Shown: positions 36,950 to 51,359, numbered from the stretch's first letter. The stretch is DNA of 64,000 nucleotides from Dichomitus squalens LYAD-421 SS1 (GCF_000275845.1 NW_006766910.1:117853-181852); one strand, 5' to 3'. Notes: generated from the letters alone by a model not told the origin. Program-made: numbers and translations.

Positions 36950-39900
36950 ATAGGTGAAACCGGCGCGGACGTAGTAAGGACCGAATGAGAGCGAGCGCGG
37001 TCGCACGGGTAGGGAAGGTGAAGGCGAAGGAAGGGATGCCTCGAGTGACGAAACCCGCCGAGCAGGCCCTTATGAGGATGCTATGATAGCGCGCCTTCAA
37101 TGAAATCGAAGACGGGAGAAAGGCAGACCGTGCGCAATGTGTCGCACGTTTTCCTGGGCTCCCAGATCCGAGTATTCTTGGACTGGCGCTCAATTCGCGG
37201 ATAGAGGCCCTCTCCGTCGGGCCACTCGAACAGTATGCTGAGAGGTATTCGTTCGCCCGATCAATCTCAGCCGAGAGCAATCCGTCTGCCAATTCTTGGA
37301 AGCCATTGCTGCCGCCAGGGCACAGAGGAACCGTCTCGCGTCCCTTGCCATGCTATGCAGCATGAATGTTTGATAGTGACAAGATGGACGGGGACAGGTC
37401 CCGACGTCGTCCTCTCGGCTCGCAACATCTAACAGGTTTCCACCGGGCCCGGACATAAGAGGGACACCCACACACACTATGTCCTGGCTCCACATCATCG
37501 GCTGAATGTCAGGAACCAGGACAGGGCTCTTCGACGAGCAAGAGAGTTGATCACGTCATTCCTCATCAGAGCAGAAGCACATTCGCTATCGTTCTACACC
37601 TGTATAGCGGATTCGCGGAGCAAGAAGCGCTCACCGGGGGCGGTGGAAACCAGAAGGCGAAGAGAAGAAAAGGAGCACATCTCAGACCTTCAACGAAGCC
37701 GGTCCTCGATGCACAGCCTAAAGCATTTCGCCGTGCAACATATCCGGACGTGGGACCCACGCGACATACGAGAACTACCGTCGGCAGGTGCGCCAGGCTC
37801 AGACCAATCAGGTAGGGATCCCAGGCTCACCTTGTGGTCACTGCAGGAGGAAGCATGAGACTTGGACTCGACTGCTTGCCCCTGACGCTGGACGCCAGAC
37901 GGGGGGCCTGGCTGCCGATGGACCAGACGTCGATGCGGAGATTGGCGGAGGAAGAATATAATTTGTCACGTTCAGGAGCTGTCACACGGCCCCCGGCCGG
38001 TGTGCACAAATCCGAGATGACAGAATCTAGATGTCCGAGCGAGAGTGGAACGGAGCCGACGAGACTTTGCTGGAGGTGATCTTCGCTTTCAAGCGCGCGT
38101 GGGACCGGGCTGTTGAGAGTCGATGACCATCCGCACAAAAGCCTCGACTGGCCTGCGACCGACGGATTTCGTCGAGCACACCGGATAGCGTTCTGGATCG
38201 CGGGCTGGTCGGGCAATTGTAACAGTTCCCTCTTGCATCGAAAATCTTCTGTGGAGATTGTGCGTCGGACGTACAGCGCATGCAATCCTTGGTGGTGATC
38301 ACGGACGATGGGCGAGGGCCCAGTGCCTGAGATAAGGATTCACCCGCCCAGTGAAGTACGACCTTCCAGACCAACGCCCTATCGTTGTCCCCTGCGCACT
38401 TTCGAGAACAACTATGGGCGTTCGTTGTGCCATCCCCCTTGTCTGAACACCTGCAGGGTAGGTGATTGACCATGGGCGAATTGCGGATTGTGCCTAGAAG
38501 TAGTCAGACGTTGGACATCTTTCACCGATCTTGAACGGAATCCTCTTCCCTGGGAGGTCCTTATCATGCATATGGACGGTGCGTCAGCGGCATGTCTTGG
38601 CTTGCAGTAAGCGATCGTGTCGCTGCAGAGGAAGCGCTCTCCGGGCTCCTGTCATCGCAGACCCTGTGAATCGGTCTCCGACGGCCCGCGTCAACTTCGC
38701 GGTGTATTTCCGACTTGGGCTTCTTCGAAGACACAGTCTTGTCCGTTCTTCATGCGCCATTTGTAATCCAGCCCTTCGGCAACGCAGGACGTGAATCACC
38801 GTCTGTCAGCCCATAGAAGTACTCGTCCTCACCTTCGAGCACGCCTTGACTCGCCAGAAGGCTCGATAAATCCCGGGAAGGCGGCTGTGCGTTGTGGACA
38901 GCTCATGACGGACGACCACTTGCACAGGAAGTTCTTGAGGTACGGCTTCTGTCGAGCGTAAGCCGTATTGCTCCATCACTATCCGAAGACGTTTGTTTAT
39001 ATTCGTGTCGAGCCCGTGATGACACCATTATGCAGGCGCAGTTGCACTAAGTGGAAGAACGTGAGAATACCGCCATGAGTTTCTGGTTGCTCCAGGGCGA
39101 TCAGCTCTATTGAGGGCTACTGTACTTCCTTCAGCGGGTCGCTGAGGGGCGGCGAATCGCGACGTACTAGCATGGGGATTGTCTGCAGCCTGCCCCCAAA
39201 GCGGAGCAGAGAACCCACGGTAGCTCCCCAATTATCAATGACTTTGGTATATCCGGACCATCGCTCGACGAAGACGTGAACGGTGCGTAACGACCGCACT
39301 GGTCCCTTGCCCTGAACTATATCGACACAATTCAGCTCCCATGATAAAGGAATTATATGTGATACGAGTATATTTGCGATCGAATCCCGAGCGATAGAAT
39401 AGCGTCGACCCTAGGTCTGAGCATGGCCGCACTGGAAGCCTTGATGGTACAGACGAAGACGACTCACGGAGCGAGCCGATGAAGACCGTCAAGTGTTCAA
39501 GCGTGCTGAATCAGCACCCGGCATCATAGCGTCCGGGTGACTATTCGGTGATGCCGCCAGCTCCGACGTGCACGAAGGATGGCTCAATGATCCTGAGCAT
39601 GGTTGGGGTGCTTCGTATCCTCCAGCAATACTAGAGATATTATTTCGCTGACAATACATAGCACAAAGACCGTGGCCACAGGACAAGCTGTCATCCACGG
39701 AGAGATGAGGTGCAACAGCTTGGGCCGGTGTCACAATTTGTCCCGCGAAGGAGGAAGCTAGCCACGAGGCATTCGCCTGGATCCTAGACATAGCACGATG
39801 CGACATTGAGAATGTAATTTTCTCACCATTTCATCTGATCGGTTCCTGGAACGCAGTTACAGATGCGCTGGAGCGCACACCTGCCATGTCCGCCCGGCAG

Positions 39901-41730
39901 GCAGCCACGAAGACGGCGGGTGCGCACGTCGCCTGCCGAAGAAGGCCCGATCGCGCCGATGAGATGGAGTGAGTGTGATTGGTCTTGGCGATACCTGACT
40001 TGGGTTCAGACGGCTGCCTGAATGCACTCCTGAGTTGAGGGTGGTCAGAGATGAGAGGGATTATCGGTATCCAGAGAAATGCAATGCCTTCCCTAACCCT
40101 GCCTAGAGTGAGTTAAGATGAGGGTGCAGACGAAAGTTGCAAAGGCGCCCGCTTACGGCTAGGGCGGAGCCTATATTCGGGGATTACTCCGATTGAATGT
40201 CGGTCCCTGTTGCGCCTGGCGGCACGCTCGTTGTTCGCAGCGTCCACCACGCCCTCACCGCCCCTCGTCCCAGAAGATGTTTCTATCTGCTCGGACCATG
40301 CCTCTGTATTCTCAGGTCTAGGTTCTCTCAATATAGACTCCCAAAATACCGAATGTCTTTCTTCGCTTTGCCTTATTCTTATCTGACGGATTATGTCGTT
40401 CATTTGGCAAGACTTCATCCAGCTCAAGTGAGAGCTGGTCTGCGTTTCTCGGCTCATCACGTCCCTCTGTATCGCTGTTCCATCCGTGTACATGAGATGC
40501 CAGTGATGAGTCCACCGCACCGTTCTCCTGAACACACCGTCTCATCCATCTGCCTCTGCTGACAACTGTTGTTCTTTCATATGGGAAGGTACGCTTCTGG
40601 GGTGCGCCTTTCCGTCATCTCCAGAAACACCCGCGCGTTATTACCGCATCAGGTGGATCCCTCCCCAGAGATATTATAGTTCCTGGTTTCGTGCGCTCGG
40701 TCAAGAGGCACAGTTCAAGTTGTACCCATGCTTCTGAACCGGAACGTGTTCATCTGCACCGCCAGACCGTGTCACCTACAGGCGGCCGGCCAATGGCACT
40801 CGAGAGACAAACGCGCAGGGATGAGCTTCGGGTAGTTTCCGACCCGGATCGTCCACTGACAGTGAGTTTAACACATTGTGTGGCATATCTGACATGGACT
40901 GATCCAGACGCTGAAGCGATGTTCGTTTACAGAGATATATCATATCTTGAGTCGTATTCCCCTGGGCATGTAAAAGTCGCGTAAAACTGTCGATTTGGCC
41001 TTGTGAATATACGAAGGTGCATGTTTCTCTGTCACCTTGCTGAGCAATGGTAGTGTGAGCAAGCCTCCCAGGCCTCCTTCTTGTCGGTCGATATTGGCTG
41101 TGAGCCGAAACTTTCATCGAAGCACGAACCGTTACCACTAGTTCGCGCAGGTTTCAGGCGTCCGCCGGTAAGTCGTGGCAGCTCAAACCCCTTCTGATGC
41201 AGGCACCGACGTACGTCGCATCGACTTCCAAGATCTTCGCACCCGCCTCGACCGCCAGGGCATCCCGACTCGGCATGAGCGAGAAGCAACTCGTCCATAC
41301 AACTTCCCGGAAGTCAGGATACGCGGGACGCCAGCAGGTATACAATTTCAAATCATAGCGTTGATATGCATCCGCGCTGACACGGCCGCTAAGAGATGTT
41401 GTATTGTGGCCCTGGACAGCCGCCCCTTGCAGCTTTGACACGTTCTTCCAGATACGGTGCTGTCAGAACCTTCTGAGCGTCTGATATATGGATGTAGAAC
41501 GTCGAGTGGCGAAACCTACGGATGGCGCACGAACCAGCGCAAATCGCCTGTTTTCGAGGGATCTAGGATCCGACTGATTCATCGCGCCGCCTTCAATACC
41601 CCTGCCGGCGTCGGCCGTTATAAGGTCCAAATCAAGAGCAACGATTGCCTCGCCCGCCGCTTTCCGTGCGGACCCCGCTTGTACGGAAGTGCATCTCCCT
41701 GCCCATCCTTCCTCCCCCACAGTCGTTTCT
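36950..41730. other. Long intergenic stretch, no gene recognised
   Basis: About 4.8 kb between the second GH16 gene and the first glycosyltransferase gene. Overlapping frames of up to 152 codons at 37827-38473 and a 140-codon minus frame at 40113-40535 have no domain signal. The latter could be a small uncharacterised gene, but no splice sites or paralogue support it. Confidence 0.4.
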
Positions 41731-41738
41731 TTGCCGTC

Positions 41739-44700
41739 ATGGACTACGACGCCTACGATGCCCTGCTTCATCACATTTTTAAGCAGGTGCGCTATCCCGG
41801 CATCTCCCTCCTTACTGAGCTCAGGTGAACTAATCTTGCGTCGTAGACACAAGGGGATGCGTGGTTCAAGCCATCGGAAGAGAACATCCACGCGGGAGTT
41901 TGTCTTCGAGTCGATAACAACAACTTTCGTGTGTTCCCTTACGAAAACGAGTACCTAGAGCCGTTCGAGGTAGCCATACGTGTCCTGAACCCCGTCGTCG
42001 CGGTCAAGGTCCGCAGCGCAGCAATCCATGCGGCATTGGGCACTGTGTACGTACGCCAATCTGCATGATGATCCCTCTGATGCTCATCAGACTTGTCTTT
42101 CTCAGCAAGGAGGATGCCGATTGCATCTATGTCGACACCGATACGCGTATCCAGATTATGGACTCCATGGCATTCCTGCCCCGTGCGGATAAGGAGCAAT
42201 GTGCCGCCTTCATCGTAAGCTCACCCCGTACACTCTTCACTCTTGACCCAACTCTAACGCCTCTGGTACCGTGACCAGCGCGACGAACGCGTGATGGTCG
42301 TATGGACTTACGATCTCGACAGCATCATTCCCACGTGCCGCGACTTCGAAGAGAAGCTTATCAAGCTCGTCTGGACCCGCCGCTCCGCATTCGCCTCGCT
42401 CGCCAGCTCCGCTGCGCCCTCTACTGTCGCTTCTAACGTCAACCTCACAGAGAAGACGGTCGAGGCGACGAGTGAGAAGCCGGGCGCCGTCGTGCCCGCC
42501 CCCAAGGAACTGAAGGCCCCCAAGAAGCGCGGCTGCAACATCTTCGGGTACTGGAAGGCCAACGCAAGCGACGTCGAGAAAACTGCCGATGGCCCTTCCG
42601 CTAGGCCTATGCGGATGTTCGCCCCTGTGTACTGTGGTCTAGGTGCTGGACTCTCTCTCTGTAAGTGATGGTGCCTTCTCCTACCAGCCTGACCCCTATG
42701 CTGATGCGACGATCAGTCTTTATTGGGAGCGGCGTCAGTGTGCTGCTCGAGGAGTCCCTCCTTGACGGATATTGGCCCCGGTTCGCGCTCCTCGTCACAG
42801 TGCCTTTCCTGTTCTGCGTGTCTCTAGTGAGTTCCAGACCACGCTTGGCAGGAACTATCACCGCCTGCCGCACTAGCGTATGAGCTGACCATTGATTCCA
42901 TTTCCAGTTCTTCTCTCTCATGATCGTCACCAACATCACCTACGTGTGAGTGCCTTGATTCTCCGCGACCCTCGGGCTTAGGTTCCGCCCTGAGACAATC
43001 GCGGCGGACTTTACTGACGTGCTATATTGCCTCCGTCTAGCATCGGCCCGGTCGCGCAATTCCATGAGAACTCGAAGTACTACTCGGCGGTGCCCCCTGC
43101 GCCGAACAAGTTAGTCGACGAAAACCTGCCGCACATGACGATCGAAATGCCCGTGTACAAGGAGAGTCTGACGGAAACTATGTGAGTCCGGATTTTTATC
43201 ACGGTTCCTTTCCTATGGCCCAAACTATTTTGAGCGTCCGAGGCAATGGAGGTTGGTTAATCCGTTCAGCGCTCCGGGTCGAGCCTACGCACCGTCACTG
43301 CTCCCGAGAGGCATTGCCGGCGGGCGATTGGCTTTTGACTTTAGTACAGTGCGATCTGTGGCGGAGTGCTAACCTACGCTTGTCTTTGCTTGCTTGTTCA
43401 ACAGTGCGCCTTCGGTGTACTCGCTCAAGAAGGCAATGCAGACGTACGCGCGCCAGGGCGGCACCTCGTCGATCTTCGTTCACGACGACGGCCTGCAACT
43501 CATTTCTGAGGAGGAGCGCCAGGCTCGTATCTCTTTCTACGCCGACCACAACATCGGATGGGTTGCGCGTCCGCCCCACAGCAGCGCACCCGACGGCTAC
43601 AAGCGGGCGGGTCGGTTCAAGAAGGCGTCGAATATGAACTACGGCCTTGCCCTCTCGCTCAAGATGGAGAAACACATCCTCGAGCTCGAAGCAGCAGCGG
43701 CAGCAGCGAACGGCGTTGACGACTTTGAGGACAACATCGAGGAGCGCGCGCTTGAGATGGCCATCGAGGAGACGTACGAGGAGAGCGGTCGTAAGTGGCG
43801 GCCATGGGCCTGTAACGCGAAGTCCCTTCGTGTGGGAGAGATCATCTTGATCGTCGACTCGGACACCATCGTACCGGAAGACTGCCTGCGCGATGCCGCG
43901 CGTGAGCTCGCTGAGTGCCCGGAGGTCGCCATCATCCAACACGAGTCGGACGTCATGCAGGTCGCGCATCACTATTTCGAAAACGGCATCACCCACTTCA
44001 CGCGACGGATCAACCGCTGCATTTCGATGTGCTGCGCGAACGGCGAGGTTGCTCCATTCGTCGGACACAATGCGTTTCTTCGATGGTCTGCGCTCCAGGA
44101 CGCAGCCTTCATTGACGAGGCTGATGGAAAGAAGAAGATCTGGTCCGAGTCGAACGTGTCTGAGGACTTCGATATGGCGCTTCGTCTCATGCTGCGCGGT
44201 TTTGTCATGCGCTGGGCTACCTACTCCAACCGCGGCTTCAAGGAGGGTGTTTCGCTCACGTGTGATGACGAGCTTAACCGCTGGCAAAAGTACTCCTACG
44301 GTGAGCAAGGGGGTATTCTGAACAATCGCCGGGTTGCATCTAATATTGGGGCAAAGGATGTAACGAGCTTATCTTCAACCCGCTCGTCCAGTGGTGGTAC
44401 AAGGGCCCTATCACCAAGCAGTTGCGTACCTTCATGTGGTCGGACGCTCCGATTCACTATAAGATCGGGATGATGTCGTGTAGGTTGCATCCACACCTGC
44501 TCATGCGATAGTATGGACTGATCACTTTGTACAGACATGTTCTCGTACTGTGGGTGCCAAACATGCTGCCGTAAGACAACGCCCGCTGATGACTAATACA
44601 ATAGACGCTCTTTCCGGCGCTTTCGTTCTGTCCACGATGAACTATTTCCTCCTCGGATGGAACCTACCGGTACGCTGTCGTTGCCTTCCAGCGGAATCCT

Positions 44701-45387
44701 CCTGACACCGTGCTACAGATTGATGACTACTACGAGCATAGCTTTGAGATTTGGTTGGCGTGCACGGTTGTCTTCCCCGGTGCAGGTAACCTTGGATTCA
44801 CGATGCTTGAATATCGTCTCGGCTCTCGGTCATTGTTGGACGCTGTCGTCGAGAACCTGACCTGGATTCCGTTCTTGTCAGTGTTTTCCCTCGTTGCCTT
44901 ACCGAAGCACCTCTGACGGTTGTTCGCCAGCTTCTTCTTCTTCGGTGGCCTGAGCCTTCACTTGTCTCAGGCACTCCTCGCACACCTTTTCTCGTACAAC
45001 ATCACCTGGGGTGCAACGAAGAAAGAAGTCGAGCGCTCTAACTTCTGGCAGGAGGTGCCGAAGATTTTGAAACGTTTCTGGATCGCCTTCGCGTTCTCAT
45101 TCATCATGATCTTTATCATGATCATTCTCACCACGGATGTTGTCCCAATTGGATGGCGCATTTTTGGATGGGACTGGGCTGTCATCGTGCCGGTTGCGTA
45201 CGTTCATCATGACTAGCGCTCGCTAACGAACATCTGCTAACGTGTGTCAATCATTCCGTAGCATCGTCGTCGGCTGTCATGTTTTGTATCCGGTATAGAT
45301 TCTGCAGTCTCTTGAGACGATTGTCATTGACGAGATATTTGGTGACAGATCCTTCTCAACCCATGGCTGATGATCTTCTCTTATTGA
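41739..45387 (+). CDS. Family-2 glycosyltransferase, multi-pass membrane protein (copy 1)
   Basis: A many-exon gene runs from ATG at 41739 (MDYDAYDALLHHIFKQ, donor GTGCGC at 41787) to TGA at 45385-45387; the last exon reads ILLNPWLMIFSY. Other exons carry DADCIYVDTDTRIQ, RDERVMVVWTYDLDSIIPTC, two N-terminal membrane helices (SGVSVLLEESLL..FALLVTVPFLFCVSL), EMPVYKES, HDDG, IVDSDTIVPEDCLRDAA, HESDVMQVAHHYFENG, WSESNVSEDFDMALRL, LNRWQKYSYG, then several C-terminal helices (for example FAFSFIMIFIMIILT). This is a GT-A family-2 enzyme with the D, DxD, ED and RW-type elements of processive polysaccharide synthases, about 850 residues. It should make a wall or surface polysaccharide at the plasma membrane or Golgi. 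It is not a standard chitin synthase, since no QRRRW was seen. The product is unknown. A few middle and C-terminal splice sites are not fixed. Confidence 0.85.
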
Positions 45388-45389
45388 GC

Positions 45390-47765
45390 GACATCCTCTT
45401 CGGTGGACATCGATCAAGGACTCTCCACCACTCTCTCTTGGCTACGACAACATGTACCATACCCAATGGACATTCTCGATAGACGTCTCTGGTCCACAGA
45501 TAGGTAATCTTTCCAGGTTGACACATATGTGATGTCCGGCTCGGACTTGAATTACACGTTGCTTCGACGTAAGAGTTGTTCTCATTTCGAGGTGTAGATA
45601 CTTGCATGGATCATTCCACGCTCTTGCATAGAAGACGACCAGGTACACTTGCACCTTTCAGAAAGCACTCGGCTGACCCACAGGCTCGGAGTGGTCTATT
45701 TCACGAATGTTGGACTTGACGCATGAGGTGGAAGCTATCGTTCACCGGTCGTTTACATGGTTGATCATCGTATTCCTTCAACGTTTGGTCCATATGTTAA
45801 TGCTGAAATGGGACTTCCGTCGACGGCGGGTTCACGGGAACGCAACGGGGACGGCACACCAACAGAGTTCATATGAACTCGTTGTAGGAAAAAGGGAGTC
45901 GCGTTTGGGCGCTGTGCAAACGCGTGAGGTACTACGCGCTGCGAGCCGCACTATATACACAGGTAAACAAGGCTCTACGACAAAATATACAGAAAAAGAC
46001 GACACAAGACCAGCGTGAGCACGATGTATACTATTACCCCAGAAGCGGAGGTTACTGAAGTGGACTTGAGCGAGTAGGAATCCTGAACATAACATTTCAC
46101 TGGCACATTACCTCCAGTGTCCCTTACAGCCTAGGTTGGCGTACATAGTCAAGGATACAATTGCTCGATATGCAACTGACTCGGGCACCGCTGCCAGCGT
46201 CCGATTACATTCCTCGTCGAACGCATCAAGCACAGCCTTTAGGCTTATCATACCACTGCAGACTTCACCGTGGTTTGCAGCCAGCCTCACTGGGGACCGT
46301 CTCACCGTTCTCCATACCTCCCATGGAGTCTGTAAAATACCTCTTGCTTTCTCATGATTAGTCTATATTGGTGACGAGTCAAAACCCCCCTCTACAGTTG
46401 ATTGTTGACTAGTCCTGATAGGTCATGGCTTACTACTGGATCGATGCTTCTGGATCACTGGGGCTCAGGAGCGGCGGGGAGGCTTGCCCACACGAAGCAG
46501 TGAGCTATATGAATTCATATAGGGGATCGCGACACTCGCGCCCTTACGGAACAATATATAGCAGGCCTCTTCACATACGTTATGTACCTTGGATCGACAA
46601 CTCGAACGAGAGATGGATGGAGAACTGAGGTACGTTAACACGGTGCTCTCGATGACGACATTACATTCTTGAATATAGGTTCCGTTCCATCTGCTCTCGG
46701 GCTCTTTCGAGGCAGCGTTCTTCTGCATAGTGGAAGGTCCTCGGGGCTACCCCGTCCCGAGGGAGCCAGTAGATGGTATTCGAAGGTTGCTCACGGAATG
46801 TCGCGCCCGATCAGTCATTATACTGTTCCCACACTTTGCCGCTCGAGGGGCATCCCTACGACGACGTGCTAAGGATAGCTAACAATCCATCCGCTTCAAT
46901 TCAATGGGAGTACACACGTATCGGAATGTCCCCTATCTCACATCAGGAAGGACGCCTCGAATAACGACTTGGAGAACTAGCGAAACGTCGGGACAAGGTG
47001 TTCCGCCTGCCCAGGTGTTCCTATCGATGGTAATTGCCGTCGGCGGTGCACGCTGGCAAGTGCCATGTGTAGGCGGTGCTGCGCCGTCACGCAACTTCCC
47101 TTCCTTGTCAGAGATAGCTGCCTCCCCTATCCCGACACAGCCTGTTTTGGGAAACTCAGCTGCCGCGACGGTCTTCCCTACCCTCGGAGGTTGGACGTAT
47201 CTTCATGGGACGCTTGCGTCACGATGCCAAAATTATCGCTGTTCCTAGTCACAGCGGATCTCCTGACGCTCACGGACCTCTTGTCTTCCCAGGAAAAGAA
47301 CAAGAGCCGGTCTTCGAGATCATTTGTATGAGCCGTTGTTCTCGAGGCTGACACATTGTGTCTATTTAGCTATAAGCAGCAATTTGAGGTAGGCTACCAG
47401 TACACCGTGGTTCCATGACAATATCGTGCTATCAGAGATACGTCCTGTTGGACCTGAGGATATACGGCAAGGGTGGTATCATGTCTAACCAATCTCTACG
47501 AATACGTGAAAAGTAATTTATGCACCGTGTACTTGTGGTGAATTCCGGCCCATGGATATATATACAATACGAGAAGTCCGACAGCCCCGTAGACCTGATG
47601 AAATGAACAGTGCAAGTTCTATCTCTAGCCCTTAGTGAGTGACGATCAAGGAACACTTGGCCTACGTCAACGAATGAATGACAGTGGATAAGCCGATGAG
47701 CCGCAGCACCGGCGAATGAGTGATGTGCAATATCCGATATGTGTAAGTAGAATTGCCAAGGGGAC
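45390..47765. other. Spacer between convergent glycosyltransferase genes
   Basis: About 2.4 kb between the two 3' ends. No gene recognised. It would hold both transcript terminators; I see no clear poly(A) signal I would defend. Confidence 0.4.
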
Positions 47766-47767
47766 CA

Positions 47768-50700
47768 TCAGTAAGCGAAGACCATGAACCAGGGGTTGAG
47801 AATAATCTGTCAATGCACCATGTCAGTTGTCGCCTTTGCGGCGCCGCCACGACAGGGAAGCACGCACCGGGTATGCGATATGGCAGCCGGCAAAGATACT
47901 GAGGCCGATAGTGAGCGGACATCGGTGGCGAAGAACGTCGAATGTGAGACTTACGCGAGCGGGAGGATGACGGCCCAGTCCCAGCCGAAGATACGCCAGC
48001 CAATGGGGACAGCATCCGTAGTGAGGATGACCATCGCACCGCAGCATGCGAAGCTGATCACAAATGCGATCCAGAAGCGCTTCAGAATCTTGGGGACCTC
48101 CTGCCAGAAGTTCGACCGCTCGACTTCTTTCTTGGTTGCGCCCCATTGGATGTTATAAGAGAACATGTGGGCGAGGAGAGCCTGAGAGAGATGGATACTG
48201 AGCCCGCCGAAGAAGAAAAAGCTGCCGTCGACGTCAGTGTTTGCGAAGAATAGTCCTGAAGGAGAAGGTACTCACAAGAAGGGAATCCATGTGACATTCT
48301 CGATGAAGGAATCGAGAATATTACGTTGGCCAAGGCGGTACTCGAGCAAAGTGAACCCGACGTTGCCGGCGCCGGGGAAGACAACCGTGCAGGCCAGCCA
48401 AATCTCGAAACTGTGCTCGTAAAATCCATCGACCTGCAATATGACAGCTCAGCGAGGTCGACTAGTGCGATTATTATGAACTCACCGCGATGTCCCAACC
48501 GAGGAGGAAGTAGTTGAGTACAGAAAGGATTGACGATGCTGCTAGACCATCTGAGGAAGCCTTGAGTTTACGTAATGCCTAATACACGACTGAACACGTA
48601 CAATACGAGAACATGTCTGCAAAATGGGGTCAGCTGCGGCTATTCGCTATTGCGGTGAACGACGTACAAGCCATCATGGTTATCTTGTAGTGGACAGGCG
48701 CGTCGGACCAGATGAATGTCCGTAGTTGCTTTGTGATAGGACCCATGTGCCACCAGTCGATCAGAGGATTGAAGATGAGTTCGTTGCAACCTGCGACCAT
48801 CATCTGTGAGATATTGCATGATGGTGAGAAGAGAGGCAGTACCATAGGAATACTTTTGCCATCTGTTCAATTCATCGTCGCAGGTCAACGACACGCCTTC
48901 CTTGAAACCACCGTCGGAATAGGTCGCCCAGCGGATGATGTAACCAGAGAGCTGCAGACGCAACGCCATGTCAAAGTCCTCGGAGACGTTAGACTCGGAC
49001 CAGATCTTCTTCTTCCCGTCCGCGGGGTCGATAAACGCCGCGTCCTGGAGCGCTGACCATCTGAGGAATGCGTTATGCCCAACGAACGGCGCAACCTCTC
49101 CATTCGCACAGCCCATCGAAATGCACTTGTTGATACGACGGGTGAAGTGCGCGATGCCGTTCTCGAAGTAGTGATGCGCAACCTGCATGACGTCCGACTC
49201 GTGCTGAATAATCGCGACATCGGGGCATTCGGCGAGCTCGCGCGCCGCATCGCGTAGGCAGTCCTCTGGCACAATTGTATCCGAGTCGACGATGAGAATG
49301 ATCTCGCCTACCCGGATCGACTTGCCGTTTTCGGCCCACGGGCGCCACTTTCCCCCGCTCTCCTCGTACACCTCGTCGAGAGCGAGTTTCAGTGCGCGAT
49401 CCTCGAGCGACTCCTCGAGCGTGTCCTGAGCACCTTGTTCCTCGAGTGCAATCAGATGCTTCTCGAGCTTGAGGGAGAGAGCGAGGCCGTAGTTCATGTT
49501 CGACGCCTTCTTGAAACGTCCGGCGCGTTTGTAGCCATCGGGTTCGCTGCTGTGGGCCGGTCGTGCTACCCAACCGATATTGTGGTCGGCGTAGAACGCG
49601 ACGCGCGCTTGACGCTCTGTCTCTGACAGGAGCTGCATACCGTCGTCGTTGACGAAAATAGATGATGTGCCGCCTTGGCGCGCATAGGTCTGCATGGCCT
49701 TCTTCAAGGAGTAGACTGAAGGAGCGCTGCAGGGATAGATTGAATGTGAGTGATGCTTATCTCATGAACAAATGAAGGATGAAGATCATGGTCCATGATT
49801 GTCTCGGCGATCCATTCTTAGCAACGCTATGGCGGTCAACAAGATGAAGCGCCGTACGTGAGAGGGAGTCTAACTTATAGGTCCCCTCACCGTGCATCAT
49901 TCTTGGCGGCAGGGACCCACAAGTAGAGCGCCAGCGGGACAATGATGTACACTCACATCGTCTCTGTGAGACTCTCCTTGTAGACAGGCATCTGGACGGT
50001 GACGTGAGGCAAGTTGGTGTCGACGAGCTTGTTTGGCGCTGGTTTCGAAGCCGAGTAATACTTCGAGTTCTGGTGGTATTGCGCGACCGGACCAAGACTA
50101 AGATGCTGTTGAGCCTTTAAGACATACGCAGATGTAGATGGTACTCACATGTACGAGATGTTGGTAATGATCTGCAATGAGAAGAACTGCAGCACCGATC
50201 AATGATTAGGCACAACCGATTGAAACGATTTGGTTGGCCGCACGTACCAAAGAGACACAGAGCAAGAAAGGAGCGGTGACAAGGAGTGCAAAGCGAGCCC
50301 AATTTCCATCAAGAAGGGATTCCTCAAGCAAGATACTGACTCCGCTGGCCACGAAGACTGGATGCTTCGTGAGCGGTATAGTCAATGCAAAGATCAAAGG
50401 CGACGCTCACATATTGACAAGGCTGCACCTAGCCCATCGTACACGGGAGCGAATAAACGGATTGGACGAGGCGAGGGACCGTCCGCGATCTTTTCGATGT
50501 CGCTCCTTTCGGCGACGAAGTAAGATAGGCCCCAGAAACGTGTCTTCTTCGGCGCCTTGGCTCTGGGTGGATCGGCCATCGGAGCGCTGGCCACCTCCTT
50601 AGTCTCGGACAGCTCCCCGACCTTCTCGGTGAGGTTGACATCGGAGGCCGCCTCCGACGACGACTCATGCCCCCATGAAGCCACCGAGTATTCAAGACGT

Positions 50701-51354
50701 CGGTCCCAGACAAGCTTGATGAGCTTCTCCTCGAAGTCCCGACAGGTCGGAATGATGGTGTCGAGGTGATATGACCAAACCACAAGCACCCGTTCATCAC
50801 GCTGCCGAATAGCTGTCAGCGTTATCGTTCACCTCGCAGGGACGACGCGAAGAACGAAGGGCTGAGTTGATGACTCACAATGAAGGCGCCGCACTGTTCT
50901 TTGTCAGCACTGCCCAGCACGAGCATAGAGTCCAGGACCTGAATGCGGGTGTCGTCGTCGATGTAAATGGCATCCGCATCTGGTTTGCTGTGCGATGGGC
51001 GCCATGTCAGAGCTGCACGCGGTGATCACGGCACATGAGGTAGCTCACACAGAGGCGAGCGCTGCATGGATAGCCGCGCTGCGTATCTTCACGGCCACAA
51101 CAGGGTTCAAGACGCGCACGGCCGCTTCGAAAGGCTCGAGGTAAACGTTCTCGTAAGGGAAGACGCGGAAGAGGCCGTTGTCGACGCGGAGGCAGACACC
51201 GGCGTGCACGTTCTCCTCAGATGGCTTGAACCATGCATCCCCTTGGGTCTACACGTCGCTCAGCATCCGGTGATAGAACGATGAGTGAGGGCAACGAGGT
51301 GCGTACCTGCTTGAAGATGTGGTGGAGCAGGGCATCGTAAGCGTCGTAGTCCAT
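47768..51354 (-). CDS. Family-2 glycosyltransferase, multi-pass membrane protein (copy 2)
   Basis: A paralogue of the gene at 41739-45387 on the opposite strand, so the pair converges. It starts at ATG 51354 (MDYDAYDALLHHIFKQ, identical to copy 1 for the first exon) and ends at TGA 47768-47770 with final exon IILNPWFMVFAY. The exon order is the same: DADAIYIDDDTRIQVLD, RDERVLVVWSYHLDTIIPTC, EMPVYKES-type block, NDDG, IVDSDTIVPEDCLRDAA, HESDVMQVAHHYFENG, WSESNVSEDFDMALRL, LNRWQKYSYG, then C-terminal helices and TKKEVERSNFWQEVPKILKRFWIAF. All catalytic motifs are present. It differs from copy 1 in the insert after LALSLKLEKH (no poly-Ala) and in several loops, so the duplication is not very recent. 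It probably has the same polysaccharide synthase role, perhaps with different expression. Confidence 0.85.
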
Positions 51355-51359
51355 GTCGG

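Noticed and set aside
43295..44308. 337-codon minus-strand frame opposite the first glycosyltransferase
   Set aside because: It is an antisense shadow of the large GT2 exon; GC-rich codon use on the plus strand explains its openness.
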